This document shows, in pieces, positions 1-8,744 of a stretch of 38,081 nt of DNA. How positions within the stretch are numbered: the first letter of the stretch is position 1; each line of letters starts with the position of its first letter. This DNA is from Rubellimicrobium sp. (lineage in GTDB: Bacteria; Pseudomonadota; Alphaproteobacteria; Rhodobacterales; Rhodobacteraceae), in the NCBI GenBank assembly GCA_020832515.1, contig JAFIEN010000003.1, positions 1 through 38,081 of the forward strand, given 5' to 3'. The notes under the pieces were generated by a model. The model had not been told where the DNA came from. It worked only from the letters and a program-made list of their open reading frames with translations, and searched no databases. A program made the translations under genes and the position numbers.

Positions 1-161
1 ATCAGTTGATGGACGTCGCATATGACGATCAGGTCTATGTCGACGACCGCACGATCGACAGCCATATCAAGCGGCTGCGCAAGAAGATGCGGCAGGCCGA
101 CGACGATTTCGCCGCGATCGAGACGCTGTACGGAATCGGCTATCGCTACAACGAAGAGTGA
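1..161 (+). CDS. chvI: Response regulator ChvI, C-terminal part (partial)
   Basis: The window opens inside this gene; reading from base 3 gives about 52 residues ending at the TGA at 159-161. The visible part is the winged-helix DNA-binding domain of an OmpR/PhoB-type regulator: a recognition-helix segment [14 protein letters not shown] and the closing hairpin TLYGIGYRY. The receiver domain lies outside the window. ChvG starts 3 bases downstream, so the two form an operon, and the identification as ChvI rests on that partner and on the hprK-rapZ genes that follow. In alphaproteobacteria ChvI-ChvG responds to acid and envelope stress. The family is certain; the name ChvI is very likely. Confidence 0.88.
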   Translation, partial: QLMDVAYDDQVYVDDRTIDSHIKRLRKKMRQADDDFAAIETLYGIGYRYNEE

Positions 162-164
162 TCC

Positions 165-1937
165 ATGACGGCCGCCCCGAAGATCGACGTAAGGGATCTG
201 AACTCGGTCCGGCGGGCGGCCCGTGACATGGCCGGACAGGACCGGGGGCCCCAGGGATCCGGGGCCCAGGTCCTGCTGGGGGACGATTGGGTTGCGCCCT
301 CGACCCTGTCCGAGCGTGAGATTCTGGTTTCGCGCCGCAGGCGGGGCTTCATCACGCTGAACCGTTCGCCGCTGGCCCGCAAGATCATCACATTCAACCT
401 GATCGCCCTCATCCTTCTGGTGACGGGGATGCTCTGGTTGACCTCGTCGCGCGACAACCTTGCCCTGCAGCGTGCCAACGGCCTCGTGAACGAAGTGCAA
501 CTCGTGTCGAATTTGCTCGAGGCGCAATTGCCGCCGACCGGCTTCGGCAGCCTTGGCACAGCCGAGGGTTTCGATGCTGCCGGTGTGCTGGACCGGATCG
601 ACCTGCGGGGCGGCGCAGAGGTCTTTGTGTTCGACACCTCGGGCGACCTGATCGCCCGCAAGGTCGCGCCGCCGCGAAGCAGGTCGCAAGTCGGTCTTGA
701 ATACGACACCGGCGGCACCCTGATCATCGACCTTCTCAACGGCCTTTGGAACACCGCGTCGCGCGTCCTCTCGGTCGACCGGCAGCCTTCGTCCGAGCAC
801 GAACCGAGCCAGAGCCTGGCCGCTATGGTTCCCACGGTGCTTCAGTCGGGCATCAGGGCCGATATGGGTCTGGATAGCGAGGGGCGGACCAGCTTCACGG
901 CCGCAGCACCTGTGATGCAGAACGGCCGTCCTGTCGGGGTCGTGGCGATGACGGCCGCCGCCGGCGAAATCGACGCATTGGCCCGGCGCGAGCGCGAGCA
1001 GGTCCTGCAGATGTTCGTCGTAGGCCTTGTCGTGTCGATCGGCCTGAGCCTCGTTCTGGCCTCGACGATCGCCAATCCGATCGCCGATCTGGCAGCGGCG
1101 GCCGAGCTTGGGCGGGCACGCAATGCCCGGCGCATGTCGCCCGGCCGCATCCGCATCCCCGATCTGACCGCCCGTCCCGACGAGATCGGACGCCTCTCGG
1201 CCGCCCTGCGGGGCATGGTCTCGGCGCTATACGAACGGATCGAGGCGAATGAACAATTCGCAGCCGATGTCGCGCATGAGATCAAGAACCCGCTTGCCTC
1301 GCTTCGATCCGCGGTCGGCACATTGCGGGTTGCCAAACGCGACGATCAGAGAGCCACGCTGCTGGACATCATCGACCATGATGTCTCGCGGCTGGACCGG
1401 CTTGTCACGGATATCTCGCATGCCTCGCGGCTGGACAGCGAACTGGTGAAGGAGGATCAGCGGCCCTTCGACCTGTTGCGCATGCTCTCGCGGCTGGTGG
1501 AGCACCACGCGCGCGAGGCCGACAAGCTCGGCATCGACCTGATCGACGATCTGCCGCCCGGTCAGGTGATCGTCCACGGGCTGGAAGGTCGGCTGGCGCA
1601 GGTGTTCACCAATCTGATCGGCAATGCGGTATCTTTCTGCGACCAGGGCGATGCGATCCGGCTGTGGGTCCGCAAACGCGAAAGTCGCGTCCTGATCGTG
1701 GTCGAAGATACGGGGCCCGGCATTCCGGAAGATGCCCTCGAGAAGATCTTCCAGCGATTCTATTCCGAGCGTCCCCAAGGCCAGTTCGGGAACAACTCCG
1801 GGCTTGGTCTGGCGATCTCGAAGCAGATCGTCGAGGCGCATGGCGGCGTCATCTGGGCCGAGAACATCCGCCCGACCGAGGCCGATGCCACCTCGGAACC
1901 GCTTGGAGCGCGGTTCGTTGTCGGCCTTCCCGTCTGA
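165..1937 (+). CDS. chvG: Sensor histidine kinase ChvG
   Basis: 590-residue inner-membrane histidine kinase, partner of ChvI. A cytoplasmic N-terminal stretch rich in Arg leads to a first membrane segment (about residues 74-94). A periplasmic sensor region follows, then a second membrane segment (about 283-302), a HAMP-like linker, the phospho-acceptor box HEIKNPL with His371, and a HATPase domain with DTGPGIPEDALEKIF and the G2 box GLGLAISKQIV. The ATG at 165 follows the regulator stop by 3 bases. The 3' end overlaps the next gene (hprK) by 20 bases, which suggests translational coupling. The family role is to phosphorylate ChvI in response to pH or envelope signals; the specific signal is inferred from homologues. 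Confidence 0.93.
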   Translation: MTAAPKIDVRDLNSVRRAARDMAGQDRGPQGSGAQVLLGDDWVAPSTLSEREILVSRRRRGFITLNRSPLARKIITFNLIALILLVTGMLWLTSSRDNLALQRANGLVNEVQLVSNLLEAQLPPTGFGSLGTAEGFDAAGVLDRIDLRGGAEVFVFDTSGDLIARKVAPPRSRSQVGLEYDTGGTLIIDLLNGLWNTASRVLSVDRQPSSEHEPSQSLAAMVPTVLQSGIRADMGLDSEGRTSFTAAAPVMQNGRPVGVVAMTAAAGEIDALARREREQVLQMFVVGLVVSIGLSLVLASTIANPIADLAAAAELGRARNARRMSPGRIRIPDLTARPDEIGRLSAALRGMVSALYERIEANEQFAADVAHEIKNPLASLRSAVGTLRVAKRDDQRATLLDIIDHDVSRLDRLVTDISHASRLDSELVKEDQRPFDLLRMLSRLVEHHAREADKLGIDLIDDLPPGQVIVHGLEGRLAQVFTNLIGNAVSFCDQGDAIRLWVRKRESRVLIVVEDTGPGIPEDALEKIFQRFYSERPQGQFGNNSGLGLAISKQIVEAHGGVIWAENIRPTEADATSEPLGARFVVGLPV

Positions 1938-2391
1938 CACCGGGCAGAACAGCGCCCCGGTTCGGATTCTCCACGCGACCACCGTCGCATGGGAGGATCG
2001 GGCCATCCTCATCCTGGGGCGCTCGGGCGCGGGGAAATCATCGCTGGGCCTGCAGCTTCTGGCCCTTGGCTGCGGCCTTGTCGCCGACGACCGGACCGAA
2101 TTGCGCCGCGACGGAGACCGGCTTCTCGCGACTTGCCCCGAACGGCTGATCGGCCTGATCGAAGCCCGCGGCATCGGCATCCTGCGGGCCGAGGCGGTGC
2201 TCCGGGCCTGGCCCGTGATTGCCGTCGATCTTGACCGGCCCGCCCTCGAGCGATTGCCCCCGGAACGATCCATCAATATCGAAGGTGTTTGCCTTCCCGT
2301 CATTCACAAGGTCGACGACCCCTGTTTCCCCGCAGCCATCCTGCAATATGTAAAGGGTTTGACACCGCTTCGCGACAGGGCCGACAGATGA
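1918..2391 (+). CDS. hprK: HPr kinase/phosphorylase, short alphaproteobacterial form
   Basis: 157 residues, corresponding only to the catalytic C-terminal half of the longer Firmicutes HprK, which is the usual form in alphaproteobacteria. It carries a P-loop GRSGAGKSS (residues 34-42), the acidic DDRTEL segment, and the HprK signature [10 protein letters not shown]. The enzyme phosphorylates or dephosphorylates a serine of HPr (encoded 1.3 kb downstream, with Ser46 present). I chose TTG at 1918: it is preceded by GGAG with about nine bases of spacing and sits inside the end of chvG. An ATG at 1885 would also be in frame but lengthens the overlap. It ends in an ATGA overlap with rapZ. Confidence 0.9.
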   Translation: MSAFPSDTGQNSAPVRILHATTVAWEDRAILILGRSGAGKSSLGLQLLALGCGLVADDRTELRRDGDRLLATCPERLIGLIEARGIGILRAEAVLRAWPVIAVDLDRPALERLPPERSINIEGVCLPVIHKVDDPCFPAAILQYVKGLTPLRDRADR

Positions 2392-3335
2392 CCCCGACAA
2401 GCGACACGCCCGGCGAGATGGCGCAGCCCGATCCCGAGGCCATGCGCCAGAGGATCGTTTTCGTGACCGGCCCCTCGGGGGCCGGACGCTCGACCGCAAT
2501 CCGCGCGCTGGAAGACCTTGGCTGGGAAGTGATCGACAACCTGCCGCTGTCGCTGCTGGGCCGACTGATCGCGGGGCCGCCCCTGACCCGGCCCCTTGCG
2601 CTTGGCGTGGATGTCCGCAACCGGGATTTCGGCGTCGATGCCCTGATCGAGGCGATCGACCGTCTCGTGAAGCGGCCCGAGATCGATGAGCATGTCCTCT
2701 ACATCGACTGTTCCGAGGATGAACTCGTGCGCCGCTATTCCGAGACCCGTCGCCGGCATCCGCTTGCACCCACCGGGTCGCCGCAGGCCGGGATCCGGCG
2801 TGAACAGGACCTTCTGACGCCGATCCGCGCCCGGGCGGACATCCTGATCGACACGACCGGCCAATCCCCGCATGACCTGCGGGCCGAGGTGGAAAGCTGG
2901 TTCGCCCCCAAGGAAGGACGCCCGCTTGTCATCACGATCCAGTCGTTCAGCTACAAGCGCGGCCTGCCGCGCGGGCTGGATCTGGTGTTCGACTGCCGCT
3001 TCCTGCGCAACCCGCACTGGGAGACGACGTTGCGCGCCATGGACGGCCGCGACGCGGCGGTGGCTGCACATGTTGCAACGGATCCGCGTCATGAGGGCTT
3101 TCTCGAGCGCCTGACGGATCTTGTGCTGTTCCTTCTCCCGGCCTTCAAGGCCGAGGGAAAGGCCCATCTGTCGATCGGTTTCGGATGTACCGGAGGGCAA
3201 CACCGCTCTGTCGCCGTGGCCGAAACGCTGGCCAAGACCCTTGCGGAGAAGGGTTGGCAGGTGTCTAAACGGCACAGGGAGATCGAGCGGCAGGTTGCGG
3301 CGGCGGCCGCGATCCAACGGGGACGCGAAGAGTGA
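2388..3335 (+). CDS. rapZ: RNase adapter RapZ (YvcJ/YhbJ family P-loop protein)
   Basis: 315 residues. The N-terminal P-loop domain reads GPSGAGRST (residues 28-36), so the usual Walker A lysine is Arg34 here. It is followed by the family segment [18 protein letters not shown]. The C-terminal domain has the conserved [10 protein letters not shown] around Cys267, which in E. coli binds RNA and glucosamine-6-phosphate. In E. coli RapZ directs decay of the sRNA GlmZ; alphaproteobacteria lack an obvious GlmZ, so the target here is unknown. The ATG at 2388 overlaps the hprK stop as ATGA. The gene ends in a GTGA overlap with the EIIA gene, placing it in one operon with the phosphotransfer proteins. 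Confidence 0.92.
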   Translation: MTPTSDTPGEMAQPDPEAMRQRIVFVTGPSGAGRSTAIRALEDLGWEVIDNLPLSLLGRLIAGPPLTRPLALGVDVRNRDFGVDALIEAIDRLVKRPEIDEHVLYIDCSEDELVRRYSETRRRHPLAPTGSPQAGIRREQDLLTPIRARADILIDTTGQSPHDLRAEVESWFAPKEGRPLVITIQSFSYKRGLPRGLDLVFDCRFLRNPHWETTLRAMDGRDAAVAAHVATDPRHEGFLERLTDLVLFLLPAFKAEGKAHLSIGFGCTGGQHRSVAVAETLAKTLAEKGWQVSKRHREIERQVAAAAAIQRGREE

Positions 3336-3745
3336 TCGGGATCGTGATCGTGGCACATGGCGGCCTTGCGCGCGAGTATCTCGCTGCGGTCGAACATGTC
3401 GTCGGTCGACAAGCCGGGGTGAAGACGGTCTCGATCCAGCCCGATGACGATCGCGCCGCCAAACAGTCCGAGATCTGCCACGCGGCCGATGCGGTGGACC
3501 GGGGCAAAGGCGTGGTGATCGTGACCGACATGTTCGGTGGCTCGCCATCGAATCTGTCGCTGCGCGCGTGCGGACCGGCGGATCGCCGCATCCTTTACGG
3601 CGCGAATCTGCCGATGCTGATCAAACTGGCCAAATCGCGGGGCAAGCCCGTCGACACCGCCGTGGCCGCCGCGACCGAGGCAGGCCGCAAGTATATCGAC
3701 AGCCAGATCGTCGGAGCGGATCTGGGGCTTGATCGGGCCGTCTGA
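3332..3745 (+). CDS. PTS EIIA component, mannose family
   Basis: 137 residues, a stand-alone EIIA domain of the mannose/sorbose PTS family. The phosphorylated histidine is His9 in [10 protein letters not shown], and [11 protein letters not shown] is the second family signature. Phosphate would come from HPr, encoded immediately downstream. No EIIB or EIIC sugar permease is present, so this looks like a regulatory rather than a transport chain, as in other Rhodobacterales. The GTG start at 3332 overlaps the rapZ stop as GTGA. Enzyme I (ptsP or ptsI) must be encoded elsewhere. Confidence 0.92.
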   Translation: MIGIVIVAHGGLAREYLAAVEHVVGRQAGVKTVSIQPDDDRAAKQSEICHAADAVDRGKGVVIVTDMFGGSPSNLSLRACGPADRRILYGANLPMLIKLAKSRGKPVDTAVAAATEAGRKYIDSQIVGADLGLDRAV

Positions 3746-3746
3746 G

Positions 3747-4016
3747 ATGGCGCGGCTTCGGCTCAAGATACAGAATATCAAGGGTTTGCACGCACGTGCC
3801 TCGGCCAGGCTTGTCGAGGTGGTGGAAGCGCACGACGCAAGCGCGACCGTGTCCAAGGACGGAATGTCGGCGAGCGGGGACAGCATCATGGGGCTTCTGA
3901 TGCTGGGTGCATCGATCGGAACCTTCATCGAGGTCGAGACATCCGGCCCCGATGCCGATAAACTGTCTCTTGCGATCAAAGAGCTTGTGGCGAACAGGTT
4001 CGGAGAGGGCGACTGA
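3747..4016 (+). CDS. Phosphocarrier protein HPr
   Basis: 89 residues, the usual size of HPr. His15 in the motif GLHARAS is the site phosphorylated by Enzyme I. Ser46 in GDSIMGLLML sits at the canonical site modified by HprK, whose gene is in the same operon. The ATG is one base after the EIIA stop. With EIIA and HprK this makes a phospho-relay able to report carbon or nitrogen status. Either the name ptsH or npr could apply; I do not choose between them from sequence alone. Confidence 0.93.
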   Translation: MARLRLKIQNIKGLHARASARLVEVVEAHDASATVSKDGMSASGDSIMGLLMLGASIGTFIEVETSGPDADKLSLAIKELVANRFGEGD

Positions 4017-4024
4017 CCGGACCC

Positions 4025-4978
4025 GTGGGTGGGAACAGGGCGGAATTGACGGATTCGGCGAACCAGAGCATTCACAGAGACGTGCGACCCGCCCGGACCA
4101 CGACGGTTTATGACCGCCGCAGCCTGACTTATTCGAACACGTTCGAAAGCCCGCTGAAGCGGAGCCTGATTCGCGCGATCGAATGGATGACGGGAAAGCT
4201 GACCATCATTCGCCGGATTCGCGAATTCGAACGCCGTCCTGCACCGGTCGGGCAAGCGTTCTGGAGCGCCTGCCTCGAGGTGATGCGGGTCGATCTGCTG
4301 ACTCCTCCCGACGAAATGCGCCGTATTCCGACCCGGGGTCCGGTGATCCTTGTGGCAAACCACCCCCACGGACTTGTCGACGGGATGGTTCTGGCCGAGC
4401 TGATCGGACGGGTGCGCACCGATTACCGGATCCTGACCCGGTCGATCCTGACGGGAATCGACGAAAGCGCATCGACCTACATGATCCCTGTCCCCTTCCC
4501 GCATGAGGCGGATGCCCAGCGCAAGATGTTGGCGATGCGGAGCCAGGCGATGCAGCATCTTGAGGCTGGCGGCCTTGTTGCCCTGTTCCCTTCCGGCGTG
4601 GTCGCTGCCGCCGGGACAATGTTCGGACCGGCGATCGAGGCGGAGTGGAATGTCTTCACCGCCAAGATGATCCGCACCTCGGGCGCGACGGTCGTTCCGG
4701 TCTTCTTTCCCGGGTCAAATTCGCGCTGGTATCAGATGGCAAACCGCATTTCGCCCACGCTGCGGCAGGGGCTTTTGCTGCACGAGGTGGCCCATGCCCT
4801 CGACAAGCCGCAGCGGCCGGTGATCGGTCATCCGCTCAGCCCCGAGGACATGGCCCCGCATATCGCCGATCCGCGCGCCTTCATGGCGTGGTTGCGCGCG
4901 CATACGCTGGATCTGGGCCAGGATGTGGCGGTCGCACCAGGCGCCACGTCGCAGGCCGACGGGACGTCGGGCCGCTGA
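4025..4978 (+). CDS. PlsC-like lysophospholipid acyltransferase family protein
   Basis: 317 residues. A glycerolipid acyltransferase domain begins near residue 105: motif I is NHPHGLVDG (His113, Asp119), and FPSGVV (about 188-193) is the later substrate-binding block. This pattern matches the hemolysin-like putative acyltransferases that modify membrane lipids or lysolipids at the inner membrane. The GTG at 4025, 8 bases after HPr, is the most upstream start consistent with the operon; the nearest GGAGAGG lies about 16 bases upstream, so a later start is possible. It ends only 10 bases from the convergent hbd gene, leaving no room for a terminator. The exact lipid substrate is unknown. Confidence 0.8.
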   Translation: MGGNRAELTDSANQSIHRDVRPARTTTVYDRRSLTYSNTFESPLKRSLIRAIEWMTGKLTIIRRIREFERRPAPVGQAFWSACLEVMRVDLLTPPDEMRRIPTRGPVILVANHPHGLVDGMVLAELIGRVRTDYRILTRSILTGIDESASTYMIPVPFPHEADAQRKMLAMRSQAMQHLEAGGLVALFPSGVVAAAGTMFGPAIEAEWNVFTAKMIRTSGATVVPVFFPGSNSRWYQMANRISPTLRQGLLLHEVAHALDKPQRPVIGHPLSPEDMAPHIADPRAFMAWLRAHTLDLGQDVAVAPGATSQADGTSGR

Positions 4979-4988
4979 TCGGGCCTGT

Positions 4989-5864
4989 CTACCGCGTCGG
5001 TACCGGGCTTTCGCCGCGATAGTCGTAGAAGCCGCGGTTGGTCTTGCGGCCAAGCCAGCCGGCCTCGACATATTTGGTCAGCAGGGGGCAGGGGCGGTAC
5101 TTGGTGTCCGCCAGCCCGTCATGCAGCACGTTCATGATCGCAAGGCAGGTGTCCAGCCCGATGAAATCGGCCAGTTCCAGCGGCCCCATCGGGTGATTCG
5201 CACCCAGCTTCATCGACACGTCGATGGACTTGACCGACCCCACCCCCTCGTACAGCGTGTAGATCGCCTCGTTGATCATCGGCATGAGGATGCGGTTCAC
5301 GATGAAGGCGGGAAAATCCTCGGAACTCGAGGCGGTCTTGCCCAGCCGCTCGACCACGGCAAGGCAGGCGGCAAAGGTTTCCTTGTCGGTGGCGATGCCG
5401 CGGATCAGTTCGACCAGCTGCATCACCGGAACGGGGTTCATGAAGTGAAAGCCCATGAACTTCTCGGGGCGGGCCGTCCGTGCGGCAAGCCGCGTGATCG
5501 AGATCGACGACGTGTTCGAGGTCAGGATCGTGTCGGGGCCAAGATGCGGGCGCAGCTCGTCGAAGATGGCGTGCTTGATCGCCTCGTTCTCGGTCGCGGC
5601 CTCGATGACCAGGTCGCAGGGGCCAAGATCGGCAAGGGACAGGGTCGGACGAATCCGGCCCAGCGCGGCAAGCTTGTCTGCTTCGGTGATCGTCCCGCGG
5701 TTGACCTGCCGGTCCATGTTGCGCCCGATCGTCGAAAGGGCCCCATCGAGCGCATCCTGACTGACATCGGTGATCTGCACGTCATATCCCGCCAGGGCAA
5801 AGACATGGGCGATACCGTTGCCCATCTGCCCCGCGCCCACCACGCCAACCTGTTCGATACTCAT
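4989..5864 (-). CDS. hbd: 3-hydroxybutyryl-CoA dehydrogenase
   Basis: 291 residues. The N-terminal Rossmann motif GAGQMGNGIAH binds NAD(P), and catalytic His140 lies in GFHFMNPVPVM. The C-terminal dimerisation domain includes VNRILMPMINEA and GANHPMGPLELADFIG. It interconverts (S)-3-hydroxybutyryl-CoA and acetoacetyl-CoA, in butyrate metabolism, beta-oxidation or the ethylmalonyl-CoA supply route. The chosen start at 5864 begins MSIEQVGVVGAG just ahead of the nucleotide-binding fold; longer in-frame extensions have no family similarity. In Rhodobacterales this gene commonly follows etfB-etfA directly; here a DUF6473 gene of opposite strand lies between them. Confidence 0.93.
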   Translation of the reverse strand: MSIEQVGVVGAGQMGNGIAHVFALAGYDVQITDVSQDALDGALSTIGRNMDRQVNRGTITEADKLAALGRIRPTLSLADLGPCDLVIEAATENEAIKHAIFDELRPHLGPDTILTSNTSSISITRLAARTARPEKFMGFHFMNPVPVMQLVELIRGIATDKETFAACLAVVERLGKTASSSEDFPAFIVNRILMPMINEAIYTLYEGVGSVKSIDVSMKLGANHPMGPLELADFIGLDTCLAIMNVLHDGLADTKYRPCPLLTKYVEAGWLGRKTNRGFYDYRGESPVPTR

Positions 5865-6039
5865 CGTCTTCGTCCCCGTCTTTCTGCCACGCAGCATAGG
5901 CCCGGCCATGGCGGGGCCACAAGGGCGGGCGCGGTTGACGGGGCAATTCCTGACAATCTTCTGCAAATCCAAGGTTTAGAGGTTTGGCAATGGTTTCCGG
6001 TGACTCTGGCCCCGGGTGAGTTTGAGAGTGGTGGGAACC
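5865..6039. promoter_or_regulatory. Divergent intergenic region between hbd and DUF6473 gene
   Basis: These 175 bases separate two divergent starts and must contain both promoters. A TTGACG at 5935-5940 could be a -35 element for the + strand gene, but no convincing -10 box at the right spacing is visible, so no exact promoter is called. Confidence 0.45.
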
Positions 6040-6879
6040 ATGAAACACGACACGCTTGCAGAAGCGGGGCTAAGCTATGGGCTATGCCGGTACGGAAATT
6101 CGCGTCTTCTGTTCCGGGGGCCGCGCAAACCGCTTGAGGGGCGCTACATCGCCTTCGTCGGCGGCACCGAGACCTATGGCAAGTTCATCGAGCGCCCCTT
6201 TCCCGCGCTGGTGGAAGAGGCGCTGGGCGAACGGTGCGTGAACTTCGGCTGCGTGAATGCGTCGATCGACGCCTTCATGAACGAACCGGTCATCCAGTCC
6301 GCCTGTCAGGAGGCGACGATGAGCGTGGTCCAGATCATGGGCGCGCAAAACCTGTCGAATCGCTTCTACACCGTCCATCCACGGCGCAACGACCGGTTCC
6401 TGCGGGCCTCGACCGTGCTCAAGGCGATCTTCCCCGAAGTCGACTTCTCGGACATCTGCTTCACGCGGCATCTTCTGACCGAACTGCACGGCGTGGCGCC
6501 GGACCGCTTCTCGATCATCGTGACCGAATTGCAGCAGGCCTGGGTCGCGCGGATGCGAAGCTTTCTGTCCGAGATCGGGCCGCGGGCGGTGCTCTTGTGG
6601 TTTGCCGACCACCTGCCGTCCGACAGCCCCTGGGAAGAGCGGCCCGATCCCTTCCGGGCCGAGCCGCTGTTCGTGACACGCAAGATGGTGGACAGTCTGC
6701 GACCGCTGGTGCGCGGCGTCGTGATGGCACAGCCCTCGGCCCGCGCCTTGTCACGCCGAAGCACCGGCCTTGTGCATTCGTCGATGCGGTCGACTGCGGC
6801 GGCCGAACTTCTGGGCCCCGCCGCACATGCAGAGGCCGCAGAGGCGCTTGCCACATCGCTGCGCGCCGCGCTTCATTGA
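6040..6879 (+). CDS. DUF6473 family protein
   Basis: 279 residues of a family I recognise from Rhodobacterales as DUF6473, with no known biochemical role. It is soluble, with no signal peptide or membrane segment. Visible blocks are FVGGTETYGKFIERPFPALV, VNFGCVNASIDAFMNEP, MGAQNLSNRFYTVHPRRNDRFL and LLWFADHLPSD. The early GGTETYGKF and later LWFADH elements look like SGNH-hydrolase or sulfotransferase-associated folds, but that is only an impression. The ATG at 6040 follows GTGGTGGGAACC. The gene runs opposite to its neighbours hbd (divergent) and etfA (convergent). Confidence 0.8.
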   Translation: MKHDTLAEAGLSYGLCRYGNSRLLFRGPRKPLEGRYIAFVGGTETYGKFIERPFPALVEEALGERCVNFGCVNASIDAFMNEPVIQSACQEATMSVVQIMGAQNLSNRFYTVHPRRNDRFLRASTVLKAIFPEVDFSDICFTRHLLTELHGVAPDRFSIIVTELQQAWVARMRSFLSEIGPRAVLLWFADHLPSDSPWEERPDPFRAEPLFVTRKMVDSLRPLVRGVVMAQPSARALSRRSTGLVHSSMRSTAAAELLGPAAHAEAAEALATSLRAALH

Positions 6880-6898
6880 TCGTCGTCCGTGGCGGACA

Positions 6899-6921
6899 CC
6901 CGGGGTTTGGCCAACCCCGGG
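6899..6921. terminator. Hairpin between convergent DUF6473 gene and etfA
   Basis: A perfect 9-bp inverted repeat, CCCGGGGTT and AACCCCGGG, with a 5-base loop sits in the 67-base gap between two converging stops. It lacks a long T run on either side but is well placed to terminate both transcripts. Confidence 0.6.
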
Positions 6922-6946
6922 GCCGGGGCCTGTCACGACCTGGCCG

Positions 6947-7873
6947 TCAAAGCTTTTCGGTCAACTCGGGCAGGATGGTGAACAGATCGCCGACAAGGCC
7001 GTAGTCGGCCACCTGAAAGATCGGCGCCTCTTCATCCTTGTTGATGGCGACGATGATCTTGCTGTCCTTCATGCCCGCCAGATGCTGGATCGCGCCCGAG
7101 ATGCCCACCGCGACGTAAAGGTCGGGTGCGACAACCTTGCCGGTCTGGCCCACCTGCCAATCGTTCGGCGCATAGCCCGAATCGACCGCGGCCCGGCTTG
7201 CGCCCACGGCGGCACCAAGCTTGTCGGCCAGCTTCTCGATGATGGCGAAATCGTCTTTCGATCCGACACCACGCCCGCCCGACACGACCACCCCGGCCGA
7301 GGTCAGCTCGGGCCGGTCATTGGCGGCGACCTTGTCCTCGACCCATTCCGACAAGGCCGGGTCGCTGGCGGCATCCACCGCGCTGACCGCGGCAGACCCG
7401 CCCATCGGGGCCGCGTCGAAACCGGCGGTGCGGATCGTCATGACCTTGACCGGATCCGAGGATTTCACCGTCTGCAACGCATTGCCGGCATAGATGGGGC
7501 GCTCGAACGTGTCGCCGTCGATCACGGCCGTCACGTCCGAGATCACCATCACATCCAGCAGGGCCGCCACGCGCGGCATGATGTTCTTGGCATCCGTGGT
7601 CGAGGGTGCCACCACATGGCTGTAGCCGCCCGCAAGCCCCACGATCAGCGCGGCCGTCGGTTCGGCCAGCCGGTGGCCATAGAGCGGCGCCTCGGCCACC
7701 AGAACCTTGGCCACGCCCGAGATCCCTGCCGCTTCCGCCGCCGCATCCGCCGCACGCGCGCCGGTGCACAGCACCGTGACCTCGCCCAGAGCCTGCGCCG
7801 CCGTCACCGCCTTGGCGGTCGCGTCCAGCGCCAGTTGCCCGTCCGTCACTTCGCCGATCAGAAGAACAGCCAT
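6947..7873 (-). CDS. etfA: Electron transfer flavoprotein alpha subunit
   Basis: 308 residues. The C-terminal FAD-binding domain shows SGGRGVGS, then [20 protein letters not shown] and AIQHLAGM, the classic ETF-alpha signature. With EtfB it accepts electrons from acyl-CoA dehydrogenases and passes them to ETF:ubiquinone oxidoreductase. The ATG overlaps the etfB stop as TGATG, so the two subunits are translationally coupled. The neighbouring genes (hbd, quinone oxidoreductase, COQ9) fit a fatty-acid and quinone electron route. Confidence 0.96.
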   Translation of the reverse strand: MAVLLIGEVTDGQLALDATAKAVTAAQALGEVTVLCTGARAADAAAEAAGISGVAKVLVAEAPLYGHRLAEPTAALIVGLAGGYSHVVAPSTTDAKNIMPRVAALLDVMVISDVTAVIDGDTFERPIYAGNALQTVKSSDPVKVMTIRTAGFDAAPMGGSAAVSAVDAASDPALSEWVEDKVAANDRPELTSAGVVVSGGRGVGSKDDFAIIEKLADKLGAAVGASRAAVDSGYAPNDWQVGQTGKVVAPDLYVAVGISGAIQHLAGMKDSKIIVAINKDEEAPIFQVADYGLVGDLFTILPELTEKL

Positions 7874-8631
7874 CAGACAGCCCCCGCCTCTTTGAGTTTC
7901 TCGACCAGTTCGTCGACCGACTTGACCACGATCCCCGCCTTGCGCGCGGGCGGCTCGGCCGTCTTCATCACGCTCAGCCGCGGCGCCACCTCGACGCCGT
8001 AATCGGCGGGTGTCTTTTCCTCGAGCGGCTTTTTCTTCGCCTTCATGATGTTGGGAAGCGATGCATAGCGCGGCTCGTTCATCCGCAGGTCAACCGTGAC
8101 GACGGCGGGCATCCTGACCCTGATGGACTGAAGGCCCCCGTCCACCTCACGCGTCACGGTGGCGTGGTCGCCCTCGACCGCAAGCTCGGATGCAAAGGTC
8201 GCCTGCGCCCAGCCCAGAAGCGCGGCCAGCATCTGCCCGGTCGCGTTCATGTCATTGTCGATCGCCTGCTTGCCACACAGGACAAGGCCCGGCCCCTCGT
8301 CCTTGACGATGGCGGCAAGGATCTTGGCCACGGCCAGCGGTTCGACGTCCTGATGCACATCTTCGCCCGAGACGACCAGAATCGCCCGGTCCGCCCCCAT
8401 GGCAAGCGCTGTCCGCAGCGTTTCCTGCGCCTGCTTCACGCCGATCGAGACAGCGACGACCTCGTCGGCCTTGCCCGCCTCTCTCAGGCGGATCGCCTCT
8501 TCGACGGCGATCTCGTCGAATGGGTTCATCGACATCTTCACATTGGCAAGATCGACCCCGGATCCGTCGGCCTTGACCCGGACCTTGACGTTGTAGTCGA
8601 TCACGCGCTTCACAGGCACGAGGACCTTCAT
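7873..8631 (-). CDS. etfB: Electron transfer flavoprotein beta subunit
   Basis: 252 residues beginning [20 protein letters not shown]. It contains the ETF-beta stretch [16 protein letters not shown], the AMP-binding region with [10 protein letters not shown], and [31 protein letters not shown], a family signature. It holds AMP and completes the ETF heterodimer with EtfA. The start at 8631 is preceded by GGAGACGCCG, a good ribosome site; upstream in-frame Mets are unsupported. The 113-base gap to the quinone oxidoreductase gene probably contains the etf promoter. Confidence 0.96.
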   Translation of the reverse strand: MKVLVPVKRVIDYNVKVRVKADGSGVDLANVKMSMNPFDEIAVEEAIRLREAGKADEVVAVSIGVKQAQETLRTALAMGADRAILVVSGEDVHQDVEPLAVAKILAAIVKDEGPGLVLCGKQAIDNDMNATGQMLAALLGWAQATFASELAVEGDHATVTREVDGGLQSIRVRMPAVVTVDLRMNEPRYASLPNIMKAKKKPLEEKTPADYGVEVAPRLSVMKTAEPPARKAGIVVKSVDELVEKLKEAGAV

Positions 8632-8744
8632 CGGCGTCTCCTTGGACATGCGTGACTTCCGGCCGGACATAGCGCGGCGAAACCAGCCGTGACAGTGCAA
8701 AATCGACGCGGCAGGGGCCTAAGACGCCAGTCGCCGCGTTGGTT

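Noticed and set aside
4132-4147. Perfect inverted repeat TTCGAAC-AC-GTTCGAA
   Set aside because: It falls in the coding sequence for YSNTFES of the acyltransferase, a segment normal for the N-terminus of its family, so the symmetry looks coincidental.
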